Origin: WLWS01 sp965243105
Lineage (GTDB): Bacteria; Pseudomonadota; Gammaproteobacteria; Eutrophobiales; Eutrophobiaceae
Direction: 5' to 3'
Assembly: GCA_965243105.1 (NCBI GenBank)
Contig: CBDEUC010000003.1
Coordinates: 2,480,001-2,544,000 of the forward strand
Length of the DNA stretch: 64,000 nucleotides
Shown here: positions 44,615 through 55,591 of the stretch, piece after piece
Layout of the letters: every line of letters begins with the position of its first letter
Position numbering within the stretch: position 1 is the stretch's first letter
Translations under genes and position numbers: made by a program
The notes under the pieces: model-generated
What the model was told of the DNA's origin: nothing
Databases searched by the model: none
Seen by the model: only the letters and a program-made list of their open reading frames with translations

Positions 44615-46216
44615 CTACTTTAACCGGAAGCCATCGTACCCGCTGTTTGCTACCTCGCGGCATTTTTCATAATAACCAGGACAGCCTATGTAGGGCATAA
44701 ACACCCTTGGTTTCCCCGGGATGTTCGCCCCGAGATACCAGGAATTACAGCCCAGCAACAATGATGTTTCGGCAAGTTCATTCACGTGGCTTACCCAGGC
44801 CTGTTCAGCACTGACTTCAGCCTCCATCGAGCCAAGTTGTTGCTCGCGCAGGTAGACGATAGCGTCCCTAATATACTCAACGTGCTGCTCTATAGATGGC
44901 ATCATGTTGCTTAACACCGAGGGAGAGCCAGGACCTGTAATCATGAACATATTTGGGAAACCGGCAACTTGTAGTCCCAGGTAATTAAGTGGTCCGGCTT
45001 CCCACTTGTTCTTTAACGTTTGCCCATCACGACCACGTATATCTATTCGCAGCAGAGCACCTGTCATGGCGTCGTAGCCAGTAGCCAGTACGATAACGTC
45101 AAACTCGTACTCTTTATTTCCAACAAGGATACCCTTTTCTGTGTAGCCTTCGATGGGTGTTGAGCTGATGTCCACTAAATCAACATTTTCACGGTTAAAG
45201 GTTTCGTAGTAGCCAGTGTCCGTAACGACTCTTTTACAGCCGAATATGGTTTGTGGAAGCAGTTTTTCAGCAACAGCAGGATCTTTGACGGTCTGACGAA
45301 TTTTTTCTCGTATAAAATTTGCGGCAATATCGTTGGCATTTTTGTCAACCAGCAGATCGGCGAAAACACCGTACCACTTCAAACCACCCAGCTCCCAGCG
45401 ATGTTCCAGTTCCTTTCGAATCTCCTCTTGGCTCATTTCCCCGGCACAGCGTTCATTGGGTTCAAACTCCATGTTGCCAAACTGGCTTCGCGCAGAATCG
45501 CGCAAGTCGTCATAGTGGACCTTGATGTTTTCCTGCTCCCCCTCGTGAAAAGGGCGATTGTGAGAGGGTACGCTGAAGGCAGGTGTACGTTGAAAAACAG
45601 TCAGCTCTTTGGCCTGCTTCGCGATAGCGGTAATACTTTGCACGCCGGATGAACCGGTACCAATCACAGCGACTTTTAGCCCGGAAAAATCCACCTCTTC
45701 GTGGGGCCACTCCCCAGTATGATAGATCGTTCCCTTGTAGGCAGACTCGTTTTTAAACACCGGCCTGGAAGTGTTAGAGAGACAACCGGTTGCGAAGATG
45801 CAAAATTGTGCAGAGAAGTGTTCGCCTGTGGTTGAAACCAGCAGCCAGCGGCAATTTGCTTCATCATATGTTGCCGACTCAACGCGAGTGTTCAACCGGA
45901 TACCATCGGCAAGTTTGAAGCGCTCTACCACGTGTTCCATGTAGGAAAGGATCTCGGCCTGGCTTGAATATTTTTCTGACCAGGTCCAGTCCTGTTGTAA
46001 CTGCTTGTCGAACTGGTAGGAATATTCCATGCTGGGCGCATCGCAACGGGCACCCGGATAACGATTCCAGAACCAGGTACCACCGATGCCACTGCCAGCC
46101 TCGAGGACTTTTACAGAGAACCCGGCTTCCCGGGCACAGTGCAGCATGTACAGGCCAGAAAACCCTGCGCCTACAATAATGATATCCAGCTCTGAATTTT
46201 CCCCTGATCCTGTCAT
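44615..46216 (-). CDS. Flavin monooxygenase, Baeyer-Villiger type
   Basis: A 533-residue FAD/NADPH enzyme that inserts oxygen next to a carbonyl, converting ketones to esters or lactones. It has the FAD loop VGAGFSG, the NADPH loop IGTGSSGVQ, and between them the Baeyer-Villiger fingerprint (YKGTIYHTGEWP, matching FxGxxxHTxxWP with Tyr for Phe). The family resemblance is to cyclohexanone and phenylacetone monooxygenases. The substrate is unknown; no dehydrogenase or esterase adjoins it. Monocistronic. Confidence 0.9.
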   Translation of the reverse strand: MTGSGENSELDIIIVGAGFSGLYMLHCAREAGFSVKVLEAGSGIGGTWFWNRYPGARCDAPSMEYSYQFDKQLQQDWTWSEKYSSQAEILSYMEHVVERFKLADGIRLNTRVESATYDEANCRWLLVSTTGEHFSAQFCIFATGCLSNTSRPVFKNESAYKGTIYHTGEWPHEEVDFSGLKVAVIGTGSSGVQSITAIAKQAKELTVFQRTPAFSVPSHNRPFHEGEQENIKVHYDDLRDSARSQFGNMEFEPNERCAGEMSQEEIRKELEHRWELGGLKWYGVFADLLVDKNANDIAANFIREKIRQTVKDPAVAEKLLPQTIFGCKRVVTDTGYYETFNRENVDLVDISSTPIEGYTEKGILVGNKEYEFDVIVLATGYDAMTGALLRIDIRGRDGQTLKNKWEAGPLNYLGLQVAGFPNMFMITGPGSPSVLSNMMPSIEQHVEYIRDAIVYLREQQLGSMEAEVSAEQAWVSHVNELAETSLLLGCNSWYLGANIPGKPRVFMPYIGCPGYYEKCREVANSGYDGFRLK

Positions 46217-46300
46217 GCTATTGCTCCGCCGTGCATGGCAACATTACCATCACACGCCGGGTTTTACGATAGACATCACGCAAGCAGGCGAAATGGGTAG

Positions 46301-48049
46301 CTAGGTAGCGGCTTTATTTGTCAACCACAGGGTTTGATATGGCGCCAGGCTGATGGTTGCCTGCTGATCCTCGAAACTTGTTCCACTGACCAGGTCTGTC
46401 CATTCATCAGTCACTATCAGGTTTATGTCCATCAGCCTGAGAGACTGTTCCCGGTGCGTGATATTGTGAAGGCAGAAGATGCTCTGGTCTCGCTCGAGGC
46501 TTTGTCTCCAGAAAGCGAATATTGTATCCCCCATGTGCATGGTGAACTGGGTAGCATTTGGGTGGAAAGCAGCCTGGTTACGGCGAACCTTTATGAGATG
46601 TTTCAAGCGACTGAAAACTTGTGCATGGTGAGTTGCTCCTGAAAGCTTACTTTCCAGATCTTCGAGGTCCCAAATATGGCGGTTTATTGCACGATTACTG
46701 CCGGTGTGCTCCCGACGATTGTGATCATTTTCTGTGGCCACGAGGCTGTGCAGGTAGAACGCAGGAATACCCTCAAGCCCGAGCATGATGGCATGGGCGC
46801 AAACAAAACGTTCAAGTTGCCACTCATCGGGCTCGCCCTCAAGAGTACCTTTCAACGCGTCAAACAGCGCAATATTAATTTCATAGGGTTTCTTCTCGCT
46901 GTCATTGAGTGCACGCCATGACACGTGACCGCCGAAGTTTTGCATGGTGTTTATCAGGGCGTCGAGGTCATCATCATCCAGTATTCCCTCGACAGGTCTT
47001 AGACCTATGCCATCGTGTGAAGCGATAAAATTAAAATATGTTGTTCCCATCTGTGCCGGCGGCATGCTCATCATCCAGTTCTTAAGGTGGTGACAGTTAC
47101 CGGACAGCAGCGTGTAAAGTAAAAGCGGGGGTAATGAAAAGTTGTAAATCATATGGGCTTCGTTGGCATTACCAAAGTAACTGAGGTTCTCACGGTTGGG
47201 AATGTTGGTTTCCGTGATAATGAGGCTACCCGGCGTATGTGCTTCAGTGATACTACGAAACAGGCGAACGATCTCATGGGTTTCCGGGAGGTTAAGACAA
47301 TTAGTACCCGGTTCTTTCCAGAGGAAGGCAACGGCATCAAGCCGAAATATTTTTACTCCTTTTTCAAGATAAAATCTTACAATCTCGACAAATTCGATTA
47401 ATACATCGGGGTTTGAAAAATCCAGGTCGACCTGGTCTGCGCTGAAGGTGCACCAAACGTAACGCTCCCCATTCGGGGTATCTATCGCCTTCAGGAGCTC
47501 ATTGGTTCTCGGTCGGACTACCATGGACAGGTCTTTATCAGGAGTGGTCGTATAAAAGTAATCTTTCCCGGGAGATTCGCCGCGCCTGAATTGTTCAAAC
47601 CAGCGGCTCCTGCCGGAGCAGTGATTTATCACGAGGTCAGACATCAACTTGAAATGTTCGGCGAGTCTTTCTATGTCTTCCCAATCGCCCATCGAGTCAT
47701 TGACCTGCAGGTATTCCATGACAGCAAAGCCGTCGTCGGAACTGTAGGGAAAGAATGGCAGCAAATGAACTATGGAGATGCTGTCAGCGAGGTAGTGATC
47801 AAGAAAATGCTGCAAGGAGGCAAGGGGATGCCTGGTATCCTGTTCAAGGGTGTTGCCGTAGGTAATAACCGCGATGTCGGATTCATTCCAAAGCGACGTA
47901 TTATCAACACTCGGTTCGCAACTACTGTCTAACCCGGCAGCCTCCAGGATACGTGTTGAGATATTTTCAACATCGTGCTCGGGATATATGCGGGTAACGT
48001 GATTAAGAACGCGAGCGAACAGCCCGTCAGCTTCAAATTCTGCTGGCAC
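46301..48049 (-). CDS. GH13_18 sucrose-phosphorylase-like enzyme, probably glucosylglycerate phosphorylase
   Basis: Retaining glycoside phosphorylase of 582 residues. It has the GH13 nucleophile Asp (IFRLDAVAFLW, D238), acid/base Glu (LIITETNIPN, E280) and the transition-state Asp in FIASHDGIGLRP. Subfamily 18 includes sucrose phosphorylase and glucosylglycerate phosphorylase. Because it lies six bp after glucosyl-3-phosphoglycerate synthase, glucosylglycerate plus phosphate to glucose-1-phosphate plus glycerate is the likelier reaction. This specificity is inferred from context; sucrose cannot be excluded. Confidence 0.85.
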   Translation of the reverse strand: MPAEFEADGLFARVLNHVTRIYPEHDVENISTRILEAAGLDSSCEPSVDNTSLWNESDIAVITYGNTLEQDTRHPLASLQHFLDHYLADSISIVHLLPFFPYSSDDGFAVMEYLQVNDSMGDWEDIERLAEHFKLMSDLVINHCSGRSRWFEQFRRGESPGKDYFYTTTPDKDLSMVVRPRTNELLKAIDTPNGERYVWCTFSADQVDLDFSNPDVLIEFVEIVRFYLEKGVKIFRLDAVAFLWKEPGTNCLNLPETHEIVRLFRSITEAHTPGSLIITETNIPNRENLSYFGNANEAHMIYNFSLPPLLLYTLLSGNCHHLKNWMMSMPPAQMGTTYFNFIASHDGIGLRPVEGILDDDDLDALINTMQNFGGHVSWRALNDSEKKPYEINIALFDALKGTLEGEPDEWQLERFVCAHAIMLGLEGIPAFYLHSLVATENDHNRREHTGSNRAINRHIWDLEDLESKLSGATHHAQVFSRLKHLIKVRRNQAAFHPNATQFTMHMGDTIFAFWRQSLERDQSIFCLHNITHREQSLRLMDINLIVTDEWTDLVSGTSFEDQQATISLAPYQTLWLTNKAAT

Positions 48050-48055
48050 GACTTA

Positions 48056-49282
48056 CTACTCCGACGCAAATTCTTTCATGTCTTCATCCACGGCCGAGAG
48101 AAACTCGGTAGTGACCGTTGGTATTGCACTGGTAATACGGGTCCAACTGGGGATAAAAGGTGTTTCCATGGGATGGTCAAGAAAGTGGAGTCCGGCTTTC
48201 ATAATATTCTCTGCAAATAATTCCACGGCCTTCTCCTCGGCATGAATGTCCAGGCTGAGACCGTTTATTGCCGCATCATTGTTGTATGTTTCAATAAAGT
48301 CCAGTGCAATTCTAAAGTAGGTAGCCTTTATTGTGCGAAAGGTTTCAGTATTAAACACCACGCCTGTCGTCGCCAGTTTTCTAAAAATTGCCTTGCTGAT
48401 ATCAATTGACATCTTGGAAAGCCCCTTGGACTCATCATCAAAGGACAAGGTCTGGTGCTTATGATCATACTGATCTGCAATATCCACCTGGCATAATCGA
48501 TTATTCGCGTAATTACGGTTCATTTCTGAAAGAACACCAATTTCAAGACCCCAGTCACTCGGGATTCGAATATCATTTATAACGTCCGTTCGTAACGAAA
48601 ACTCACCGGCAAGCGGGTATCGAAAACTATCAAGGAATTCAATGTAGCTATCCAGGCCAAAAATCTTCTTGAGAGAACGTAGCAGGGGGGTGACCAGCAG
48701 GCGGCATACGCGGCCATTGATAGAGCCCGCTGCCACACGCGGGTAGAACCCTTTACAAAACACATAGTTAAAGTTCGGGTTAGCTACAGGATAGATGAGG
48801 CGGGCCAGCATTTGCCTGTCATAGGTAACAATGTCGCAGTCATGTAGTGCGACGGATTCGGCAATGTTTGCGGCATTCACGTAGCCGAGGCAATACCAGA
48901 CATTACGTCCCTTGCCTAGCTCACGAGGCTGCAGGTTATGTGCTTTCAGTTTCTCATCGATTGCCTGCAAACGAGGGCCATCATTCCAAAGCACCCTGTG
49001 GTTACCCGGTAACCTGGCAAAAAAACTTAGAGCATGGCGGTATTGTTTCTCGTCGGCCCGATCAAGACCGATAACAATTTGTGACAGGTAAGGTACCTTG
49101 CATAGTTCATTAACAATCGTCGTTAAGGCGGGGCCTTCCAGTTCGGAATAGAGACAGGGAAGCACGAGCGCCATGGGCCGGGACGCTGAAAAACTGACCA
49201 GTTCCTGCTCGATTTCTTCGAGTGGCCGATGAGTCAGGTTGTGTAAAGTCGTTACAATTCCGTTCTGTTGAAAATCACCCAT
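48056..49282 (-). CDS. gpgS: Glucosyl-3-phosphoglycerate synthase
   Basis: GT81-type glycosyltransferase of 408 residues that joins glucose from a nucleotide sugar to 3-phosphoglycerate, first step to the compatible solute glucosylglycerate. Seen are an N-terminal nucleotide-sugar domain (MALVLPCLYSELEG, IVIGLDRADE), the metal-binding HDCDIVTYD segment and SDWGLEIGVLSEM, as in known GpgS. It sits between a HAD phosphatase (4 bp) and a GH13_18 enzyme (6 bp), forming a tight three-gene operon. Confidence 0.9.
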   Translation of the reverse strand: MGDFQQNGIVTTLHNLTHRPLEEIEQELVSFSASRPMALVLPCLYSELEGPALTTIVNELCKVPYLSQIVIGLDRADEKQYRHALSFFARLPGNHRVLWNDGPRLQAIDEKLKAHNLQPRELGKGRNVWYCLGYVNAANIAESVALHDCDIVTYDRQMLARLIYPVANPNFNYVFCKGFYPRVAAGSINGRVCRLLVTPLLRSLKKIFGLDSYIEFLDSFRYPLAGEFSLRTDVINDIRIPSDWGLEIGVLSEMNRNYANNRLCQVDIADQYDHKHQTLSFDDESKGLSKMSIDISKAIFRKLATTGVVFNTETFRTIKATYFRIALDFIETYNNDAAINGLSLDIHAEEKAVELFAENIMKAGLHFLDHPMETPFIPSWTRITSAIPTVTTEFLSAVDEDMKEFASE

Positions 49283-49286
49283 TAGA

Positions 49287-50084
49287 TTAATCCCCTTCGC
49301 TTTCGTGTTTTTGCAGCAGGCTTAAGATTGCGTCGTTCCAGCCCTTTGGCCCGACCTGATTTGTTATCGTGAGTCTATCATGGCTAAAAACTGGTAGATG
49401 ATGAACCGGGGAACGAACCAGGACTGCTTCGTCAGCGGTCTCCAGCATGCGTTTATCATTCTCGCTATCTCCCAGTGCAACGACCCATGGCTTCGTTGAC
49501 CATTTTTCATGATAGTAATTTCTAAGCCACGCCATGGCGTCAGACTTGTCATATTCACCCTGAACATGAACGAAGCGCCCACCACGTTGTGTATGTAAAT
49601 TTTGCAATGACAGGCGGTCACAAAAATCATCAAGATGTGAATCCGATTGCCGCCACAGCAGCGGTTCACTGAAATCGCGTTTCATGGCATTCATTGCAGC
49701 TTTTATTTCAAGGCCGGTGGATGACTGGATTTCCTCGATCGTCATATCGGCGAAACCGATAAAGTTGTACTGCTGCTGTGTCCTGAGCCGGTGAATAATC
49801 TCCAGTATTTCCTGGCGCTTTTGCGCAAACGTTATTTCCGGGGTGGGCGTGTCGGAAAGGTATACCGCAGCGCCGTTTTCAACAACGAATGGGTCTGTCA
49901 CACCCAGTTGTTCCCGAAGAGCGAGTATTTCTGCGGCAGTTTTACTGCTGCTGAAGACCAGTGGGATCCGGTGTTTCTTCAGGGCATCAATACCGGGCAA
50001 TGCCGCTTCGTAACTGTAGGTGTGATGGTCCAGCAGGGTACCGTCAAGGTCAGTGATTACTACGATTGAAGATGTGCCTGTCAC
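49287..50084 (-). CDS. HAD phosphatase, glucosyl/mannosyl-3-phosphoglycerate phosphatase type
   Basis: A 265-residue Cof-type HAD enzyme that would remove phosphate from glucosyl-3-phosphoglycerate to give glucosylglycerate. The nucleophile motif DLDGTLLD (13-20), SSSKTAAEI (motif II), and VALGDSENDKRM (motif IV) are clear, with the cap domain between. It is the first gene of the operon and is followed by gpgS after four bp, which fixes the likely substrate. Homologues are named MpgP when paired with a mannosyl synthase. Confidence 0.88.
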   Translation of the reverse strand: MTGTSSIVVITDLDGTLLDHHTYSYEAALPGIDALKKHRIPLVFSSSKTAAEILALREQLGVTDPFVVENGAAVYLSDTPTPEITFAQKRQEILEIIHRLRTQQQYNFIGFADMTIEEIQSSTGLEIKAAMNAMKRDFSEPLLWRQSDSHLDDFCDRLSLQNLHTQRGGRFVHVQGEYDKSDAMAWLRNYYHEKWSTKPWVVALGDSENDKRMLETADEAVLVRSPVHHLPVFSHDRLTITNQVGPKGWNDAILSLLQKHESEGD

Positions 50085-50322
50085 GGGTGAACCAGTTTTG
50101 AATCTACATGAGCGGTGAAGGCGAAATTATACCGTTTATTGGGTGTGAGGGCGGCATTTTGGTTTTCATGGAGTTCGCCCCAATCTGGGGAAATTGCATC
50201 CTTTTGGGGCATGTTCAAGGCTGTCATTGAGATTGTGCAGGAAACATAGATAATCCTGTTCTGGGTTATGAATGCTTCCCGGTAATGTATCTGTATCCTT
50301 AAAAGACGGAGAACACATCACT

Positions 50323-50538
50323 ATGAAATTGCCAGCGGTCAATCTCACCATCTTCCTCACTATTTTTTCTCAACAGCTAACAGCTCACCCGTTTCACGAT
50401 AGCCTGTTCCATTCACATTATCTTTCGTGGGTCGCCAGCAGCGCGGTGTTTTGCGTCATCATCTACTTCGGTGCACGGCAAGTAAAAAATATGGGCCAGC
50501 AGAAAAAAGCCAGGCAAAGAAACCACGGGGATAAATAA
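50323..50538 (+). CDS. Small His-rich membrane protein before urease operon
   Basis: A 71-residue protein with an export-type N terminus (cleavage possible after LTA, residue 21), a His-rich stretch with four His (HPFHDSLFHSHY, 22-33), one membrane helix (about 35-53) and a basic tail. GGAGAA stands nine bases before the ATG at 50323. It ends four bp before ureD, so it belongs to the urease operon. The His cluster on the outer side could bind nickel or another metal, but no known family is recognised. Confidence 0.65.
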   Translation: MKLPAVNLTIFLTIFSQQLTAHPFHDSLFHSHYLSWVASSAVFCVIIYFGARQVKNMGQQKKARQRNHGDK

Positions 50539-50542
50539 CAGG

Positions 50543-51418
50543 GTGAACTTTCCTGCTCTATCTTCGAGTGGTTTGAACGGAGATATTGATTCCCGCCAGG
50601 TCGCTCGACACTGGCCTGCGCAGCTCAGTCTTGCATATGTGCGGAACAGGGAAGGCACAAAGCTGGCCAGGCGTCGCCACTTTGGGCCCCTGTGCGTGCA
50701 GAAACCTTTTTACCCGGAAGGGCCTGGAGTCTGTCACACCTATATCCTGCATCCACCGGCTGGCATCGCCGGTGGTGATGCCCTTGATATTGATGTCGAA
50801 CTGGACAGCGAAAGTGAAGTCCTAATAACAACGCCTGCGGCGACCAAGTTCTACCGCGCAAATCCCTACCCGGCAAAGCTGACACAACAAATCAGGGTTG
50901 CAGAGAGAGCCAGCATGGAATGGCTGCCCCAGGGGAATATCTTTTTTGATGGCGCTGAAGTCCTGTTAAAGACGATCATGAAACTAAAGCAGGATTCGCG
51001 TTTAATTGCATGGGATAGCCAGTGTCTCGGACGACCAGCATGCAAGGAAATCTATAGCAGCGGAGCTTACCAGCAAAGGTTTGAAGTGTGGGTAGATGAG
51101 CAACCGGTAATGATCGATAGCCTTGGCTTGTCGGCAGGCTCAAAGATGCAATCGGCTCAATGGGGTCTTTCTGCAAAGGCGGTAAATGCCATCCTTGTTG
51201 CCTACCCGGCTGACCAGGCCCTGCTCGAAACCATTAACATTTTTATTGAGCAGAACATCCCTGGTTGCGCAGCCACGCTTGTCGATGGTCTATTGCTCGT
51301 TCGTTGTTTTGGGGATGAACTCGATAGTATGCATCACAGGCTGACCAGTCTCTGGCAGCTGCTTCGTCCTTCGATACTTGGGAAGGAACCCTGTATACCA
51401 AGAATCTGGAATACTTAA
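50543..51418 (+). CDS. ureD: Urease accessory protein UreD
   Basis: Scaffold that binds apo-urease and, with UreF and UreG, passes nickel to the active site. The 291-residue protein shows the family pattern WPAQLSLAYVRNREGTKLAR, GPLCVQKPFYPEG and ILHPPAGIAGGD. Translation starts at a GTG four bp after the small membrane gene, implying coupling. It leads ureABCEFG, all on the plus strand. Confidence 0.95.
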   Translation: MNFPALSSSGLNGDIDSRQVARHWPAQLSLAYVRNREGTKLARRRHFGPLCVQKPFYPEGPGVCHTYILHPPAGIAGGDALDIDVELDSESEVLITTPAATKFYRANPYPAKLTQQIRVAERASMEWLPQGNIFFDGAEVLLKTIMKLKQDSRLIAWDSQCLGRPACKEIYSSGAYQQRFEVWVDEQPVMIDSLGLSAGSKMQSAQWGLSAKAVNAILVAYPADQALLETINIFIEQNIPGCAATLVDGLLLVRCFGDELDSMHHRLTSLWQLLRPSILGKEPCIPRIWNT

Positions 51419-51433
51419 ATAGAGGTTTGCATT

Positions 51434-51736
51434 ATGGATCTGACTCCACGGGAAAAAGACAAGCTTTTGATTTTTTGTGCCGGCATGCTGGCGCAGCAGC
51501 GGCGGGAACGGGGCATCAAGCTGAACTACCCGGAATCCATGGCACTGATATCTTCAGCTATTCTTGAAGGTGCCAGGGAAGGAAAAAGTGTGGCGGAACT
51601 CATGGATTACGGGCGCACGATACTGACCATCGACGATGTGCAGGAAGGTATTGCGGACATGATCCCGGAAGTGCAGGTTGAAGCGACATTTCCTGATGGC
51701 ACCAAGCTGGTGACCGTTCACAATCCAATTATCTGA
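51434..51736 (+). CDS. ureA: Urease gamma subunit
   Basis: Small structural subunit of urease, 100 residues (MDLTPREKDKLLIFCAGMLAQ, GRTILTIDDVQEGI). AGAGG lies upstream of the ATG. Separate ureA and ureB genes give the three-subunit bacterial type rather than the fused Helicobacter type. Confidence 0.98.
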   Translation: MDLTPREKDKLLIFCAGMLAQQRRERGIKLNYPESMALISSAILEGAREGKSVAELMDYGRTILTIDDVQEGIADMIPEVQVEATFPDGTKLVTVHNPII

Positions 51737-51749
51737 TGGCGAGAGAAAT

Positions 51750-52055
51750 ATGAAACCCGGAGAAATTCTGACGGACAGCGGTGATATAGAACTGAATGCG
51801 AAGCAGGAAGTGACCGAGATTAGCGTGTCAAATACGGGGGATCGGCCGGTACAGGTGGGCTCCCACTATCATTTTTTTGAAACCAACTCTGCCCTTGAAT
51901 TTGATCGAGACAAGACCAGGGGCAAGCGCCTGAATATACCGGCTGGCACCGCCGTTCGATTCGAGCCAGGTCAGTCGCGCACGGTGGAACTTGTCGAGTA
52001 TGGAGGTGATCGCAATATCTATGGTTTCACCGGGCAGGTAATGGGCGCACTTTGA
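51750..52055 (+). CDS. ureB: Urease beta subunit
   Basis: Second small structural subunit, 101 residues (MKPGEILTDSGDIELN, VGSHYHFFETN, GFTGQVMGAL). It follows ureA by 13 bp with GAGAG before the ATG, and stops 10 bp before ureC. Confidence 0.98.
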   Translation: MKPGEILTDSGDIELNAKQEVTEISVSNTGDRPVQVGSHYHFFETNSALEFDRDKTRGKRLNIPAGTAVRFEPGQSRTVELVEYGGDRNIYGFTGQVMGAL

Positions 52056-52065
52056 GGGAAAGTTA

Positions 52066-53769
<1,704 letters not shown>

Positions 53770-53788
53770 CTATGCAAATTATTGTGCA

Positions 53789-54223
53789 ATGCTAAAACTC
53801 GTAGAGAAAATCAATGACAGCCTGGAACACGAAGCCAGCCTGGAATTGCCCTTTGAGGATCGCCAGCGAGCGCGCCTGAAAACGGTTCTTGATGATGGCC
53901 GGGAGGTAGGGCTTTTTCTTCCCCGCGGTGACATTTTGCGCGGGGGAGATCTTCTAAAAAGCGAGGACGGCATCATTGTCAGGATTGCCGCGGCAGCGGA
54001 GAGCGTTTCCACCGCGAGCTGCACTGACCAGCACCAGCTTTCCAGGGCCTGCTATCACCTGGGTAACCGTCACGTGGCGCTGCAAATAGGTCATAACTGG
54101 CTGCGCTACCTGGAAGATCACGTGCTTGATGCGATGGTAAAGGGTCTCGGTCTCGAAGTCATTCATGAACAGGCACCTTTTGAACCGGAATCCGGCGCTT
54201 ATTCCGCTCACCATCACCACTAG
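53789..54223 (+). CDS. ureE: Urease accessory protein UreE (nickel carrier)
   Basis: Homodimeric nickel metallochaperone that feeds UreG. The 144-residue product has the peptide-binding N-terminal domain (LPFEDRQRAR, FLPRGDILRGGD), the metal-binding domain with GNRHVALQIG, and a short His tail (HHHH at the very end). The ATG at 53789, 19 bp after the ureC stop, is preferred over a frame extension into ureC. The His tail is shorter than in Klebsiella. Confidence 0.94.
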   Translation: MLKLVEKINDSLEHEASLELPFEDRQRARLKTVLDDGREVGLFLPRGDILRGGDLLKSEDGIIVRIAAAAESVSTASCTDQHQLSRACYHLGNRHVALQIGHNWLRYLEDHVLDAMVKGLGLEVIHEQAPFEPESGAYSAHHHH

Positions 54224-54229
54224 CCCGGC

Positions 54230-54913
54230 ATGCAGCAATTAGTGAACAACCAGGCCCTTCTACAGCTGGTAAGACTCGCCAGTCCCAGCCTTCCAATCGG
54301 TTCTTATTCCTATTCCCAGGGACTTGAACATGCCTGCGAAGTTGGCTGGATAAAAAATTGTGACGAAGCTCAAGCCTGGCTCGAAGGCGTTATGCTAAAC
54401 GGTCTTGCCAGGCTGGATATTCCGCTCTTGTCGCGCATGTGGCATGCCTGGGAGTCAGCCGACGCTATCGAGGCGCTCAAGTGGAGCCGCTACCTGCTGG
54501 CCTGCCGCGAGACAAGTGAATTACGCAAGGAAGATCGACAGACTGGCATCTCGCTTGCGCGCCTGCTGAGAGACCTGGGTAACGATGCCGCTGATGACTG
54601 CATGGAAAGTGAATCAGCTTCACTGGCCCTGAGTTTTACACTGGCGGCCCATCACTGGAATATCCCCCTGGATGGGTGCAGCTATGCCTATTGCTGGTCG
54701 TGGCTGGAAAACCAGGTAGCGGCAGCCATCAAGCTGGTACCCCTGGGACAGACAGACGGGCAGCGTATCCTTGGTGAACTGATACCAGTCATCGAGCAAT
54801 GCGTGGACACCGGCCTCGAGCTCGAGGACGATCACATTGAAGGGAGCCTGCCGGGACTGGCGCTAGGCAGTGCCATGCATGAAAATCAATACAGCCGATT
54901 ATTTCAATCATAG
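54230..54913 (+). CDS. ureF: Urease accessory protein UreF
   Basis: All-helical protein of 227 residues that bridges UreD and UreG in the activation complex. Typical LVRLASPSLPIGSYSYSQGL occurs near residue 12, and SASLALSFTLAAHHWNI later. It begins six bp after ureE and ends 12 bp before ureG. Confidence 0.95.
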   Translation: MQQLVNNQALLQLVRLASPSLPIGSYSYSQGLEHACEVGWIKNCDEAQAWLEGVMLNGLARLDIPLLSRMWHAWESADAIEALKWSRYLLACRETSELRKEDRQTGISLARLLRDLGNDAADDCMESESASLALSFTLAAHHWNIPLDGCSYAYCWSWLENQVAAAIKLVPLGQTDGQRILGELIPVIEQCVDTGLELEDDHIEGSLPGLALGSAMHENQYSRLFQS

Positions 54914-54925
54914 AGAGAAGACACG

Positions 54926-55534
54926 ATGACAAAGCAGGTATTGCGTATCGGAGTAGGCGGGCCAGTGGGCTCGGGTAAAACGGCCCTGTTAAATGCTTTA
55001 TGCAAATCCATGCGGGATGATTATGAAATCGCCGTGGTGACCAATGATATCTACACTCGCGAAGACCAGGAGTTTCTTATTCGACACGAAGCGCTTGAGT
55101 CGGAGCGCATCATGGGTGTTGAAACCGGGGGCTGCCCCCATACCGCGATTCGCGAGGATGCCTCGATGAACATCAATGCCGTGGAACAATTGATAGACAA
55201 GTTTCCGGGGCTTGATTTTGTCCTGATCGAAAGTGGAGGGGACAACCTGAGTGCGACCTTTAGCCCGGAGTTATCCGACCTGACTATTTATGTTATTGAC
55301 GTTGCCGCGGGCGACAAGATCCCGCGAAAAGGTGGCCCCGGAATTACAAAATCTGACATCCTGATCATTAACAAGATTGACCTGGCTCCCATGGTTGGTG
55401 CTTCCCTTGAAGTCATGGAGCGTGACGCAAGAAAGATGCGTGGTGAAAGACCCTTTATTTTCACCAACCTCAAAGAAAAGGATGGGCTTGGCGAGGTTAT
55501 TGATTTCATCTGTGACAGGGGAATGCTTCACTGA
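54926..55534 (+). CDS. ureG: Urease accessory GTPase UreG
   Basis: SIMIBI-class GTPase of 202 residues that couples GTP hydrolysis to nickel insertion. It has the P-loop GGPVGSGKTALL, the nickel-binding Cys-Pro-His in TGGCPHTAIRED, ESGGDNLSATFSPEL and the NKID motif. Last accessory gene of the urease cluster; GAGAAGA precedes the ATG. Confidence 0.98.
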   Translation: MTKQVLRIGVGGPVGSGKTALLNALCKSMRDDYEIAVVTNDIYTREDQEFLIRHEALESERIMGVETGGCPHTAIREDASMNINAVEQLIDKFPGLDFVLIESGGDNLSATFSPELSDLTIYVIDVAAGDKIPRKGGPGITKSDILIINKIDLAPMVGASLEVMERDARKMRGERPFIFTNLKEKDGLGEVIDFICDRGMLH

Positions 55535-55591
55535 GTCAATATCGCCTGTAACTACAGGCACTTCGGACTGGCATCAGTTACAATTTGCTGA

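Noticed and set aside
50186..50198. Sigma-54 promoter (TGG...TTGCA) before the urease operon
   Set aside because: The distance between the GG and GC elements is about three bases too short for the -24/-12 arrangement.
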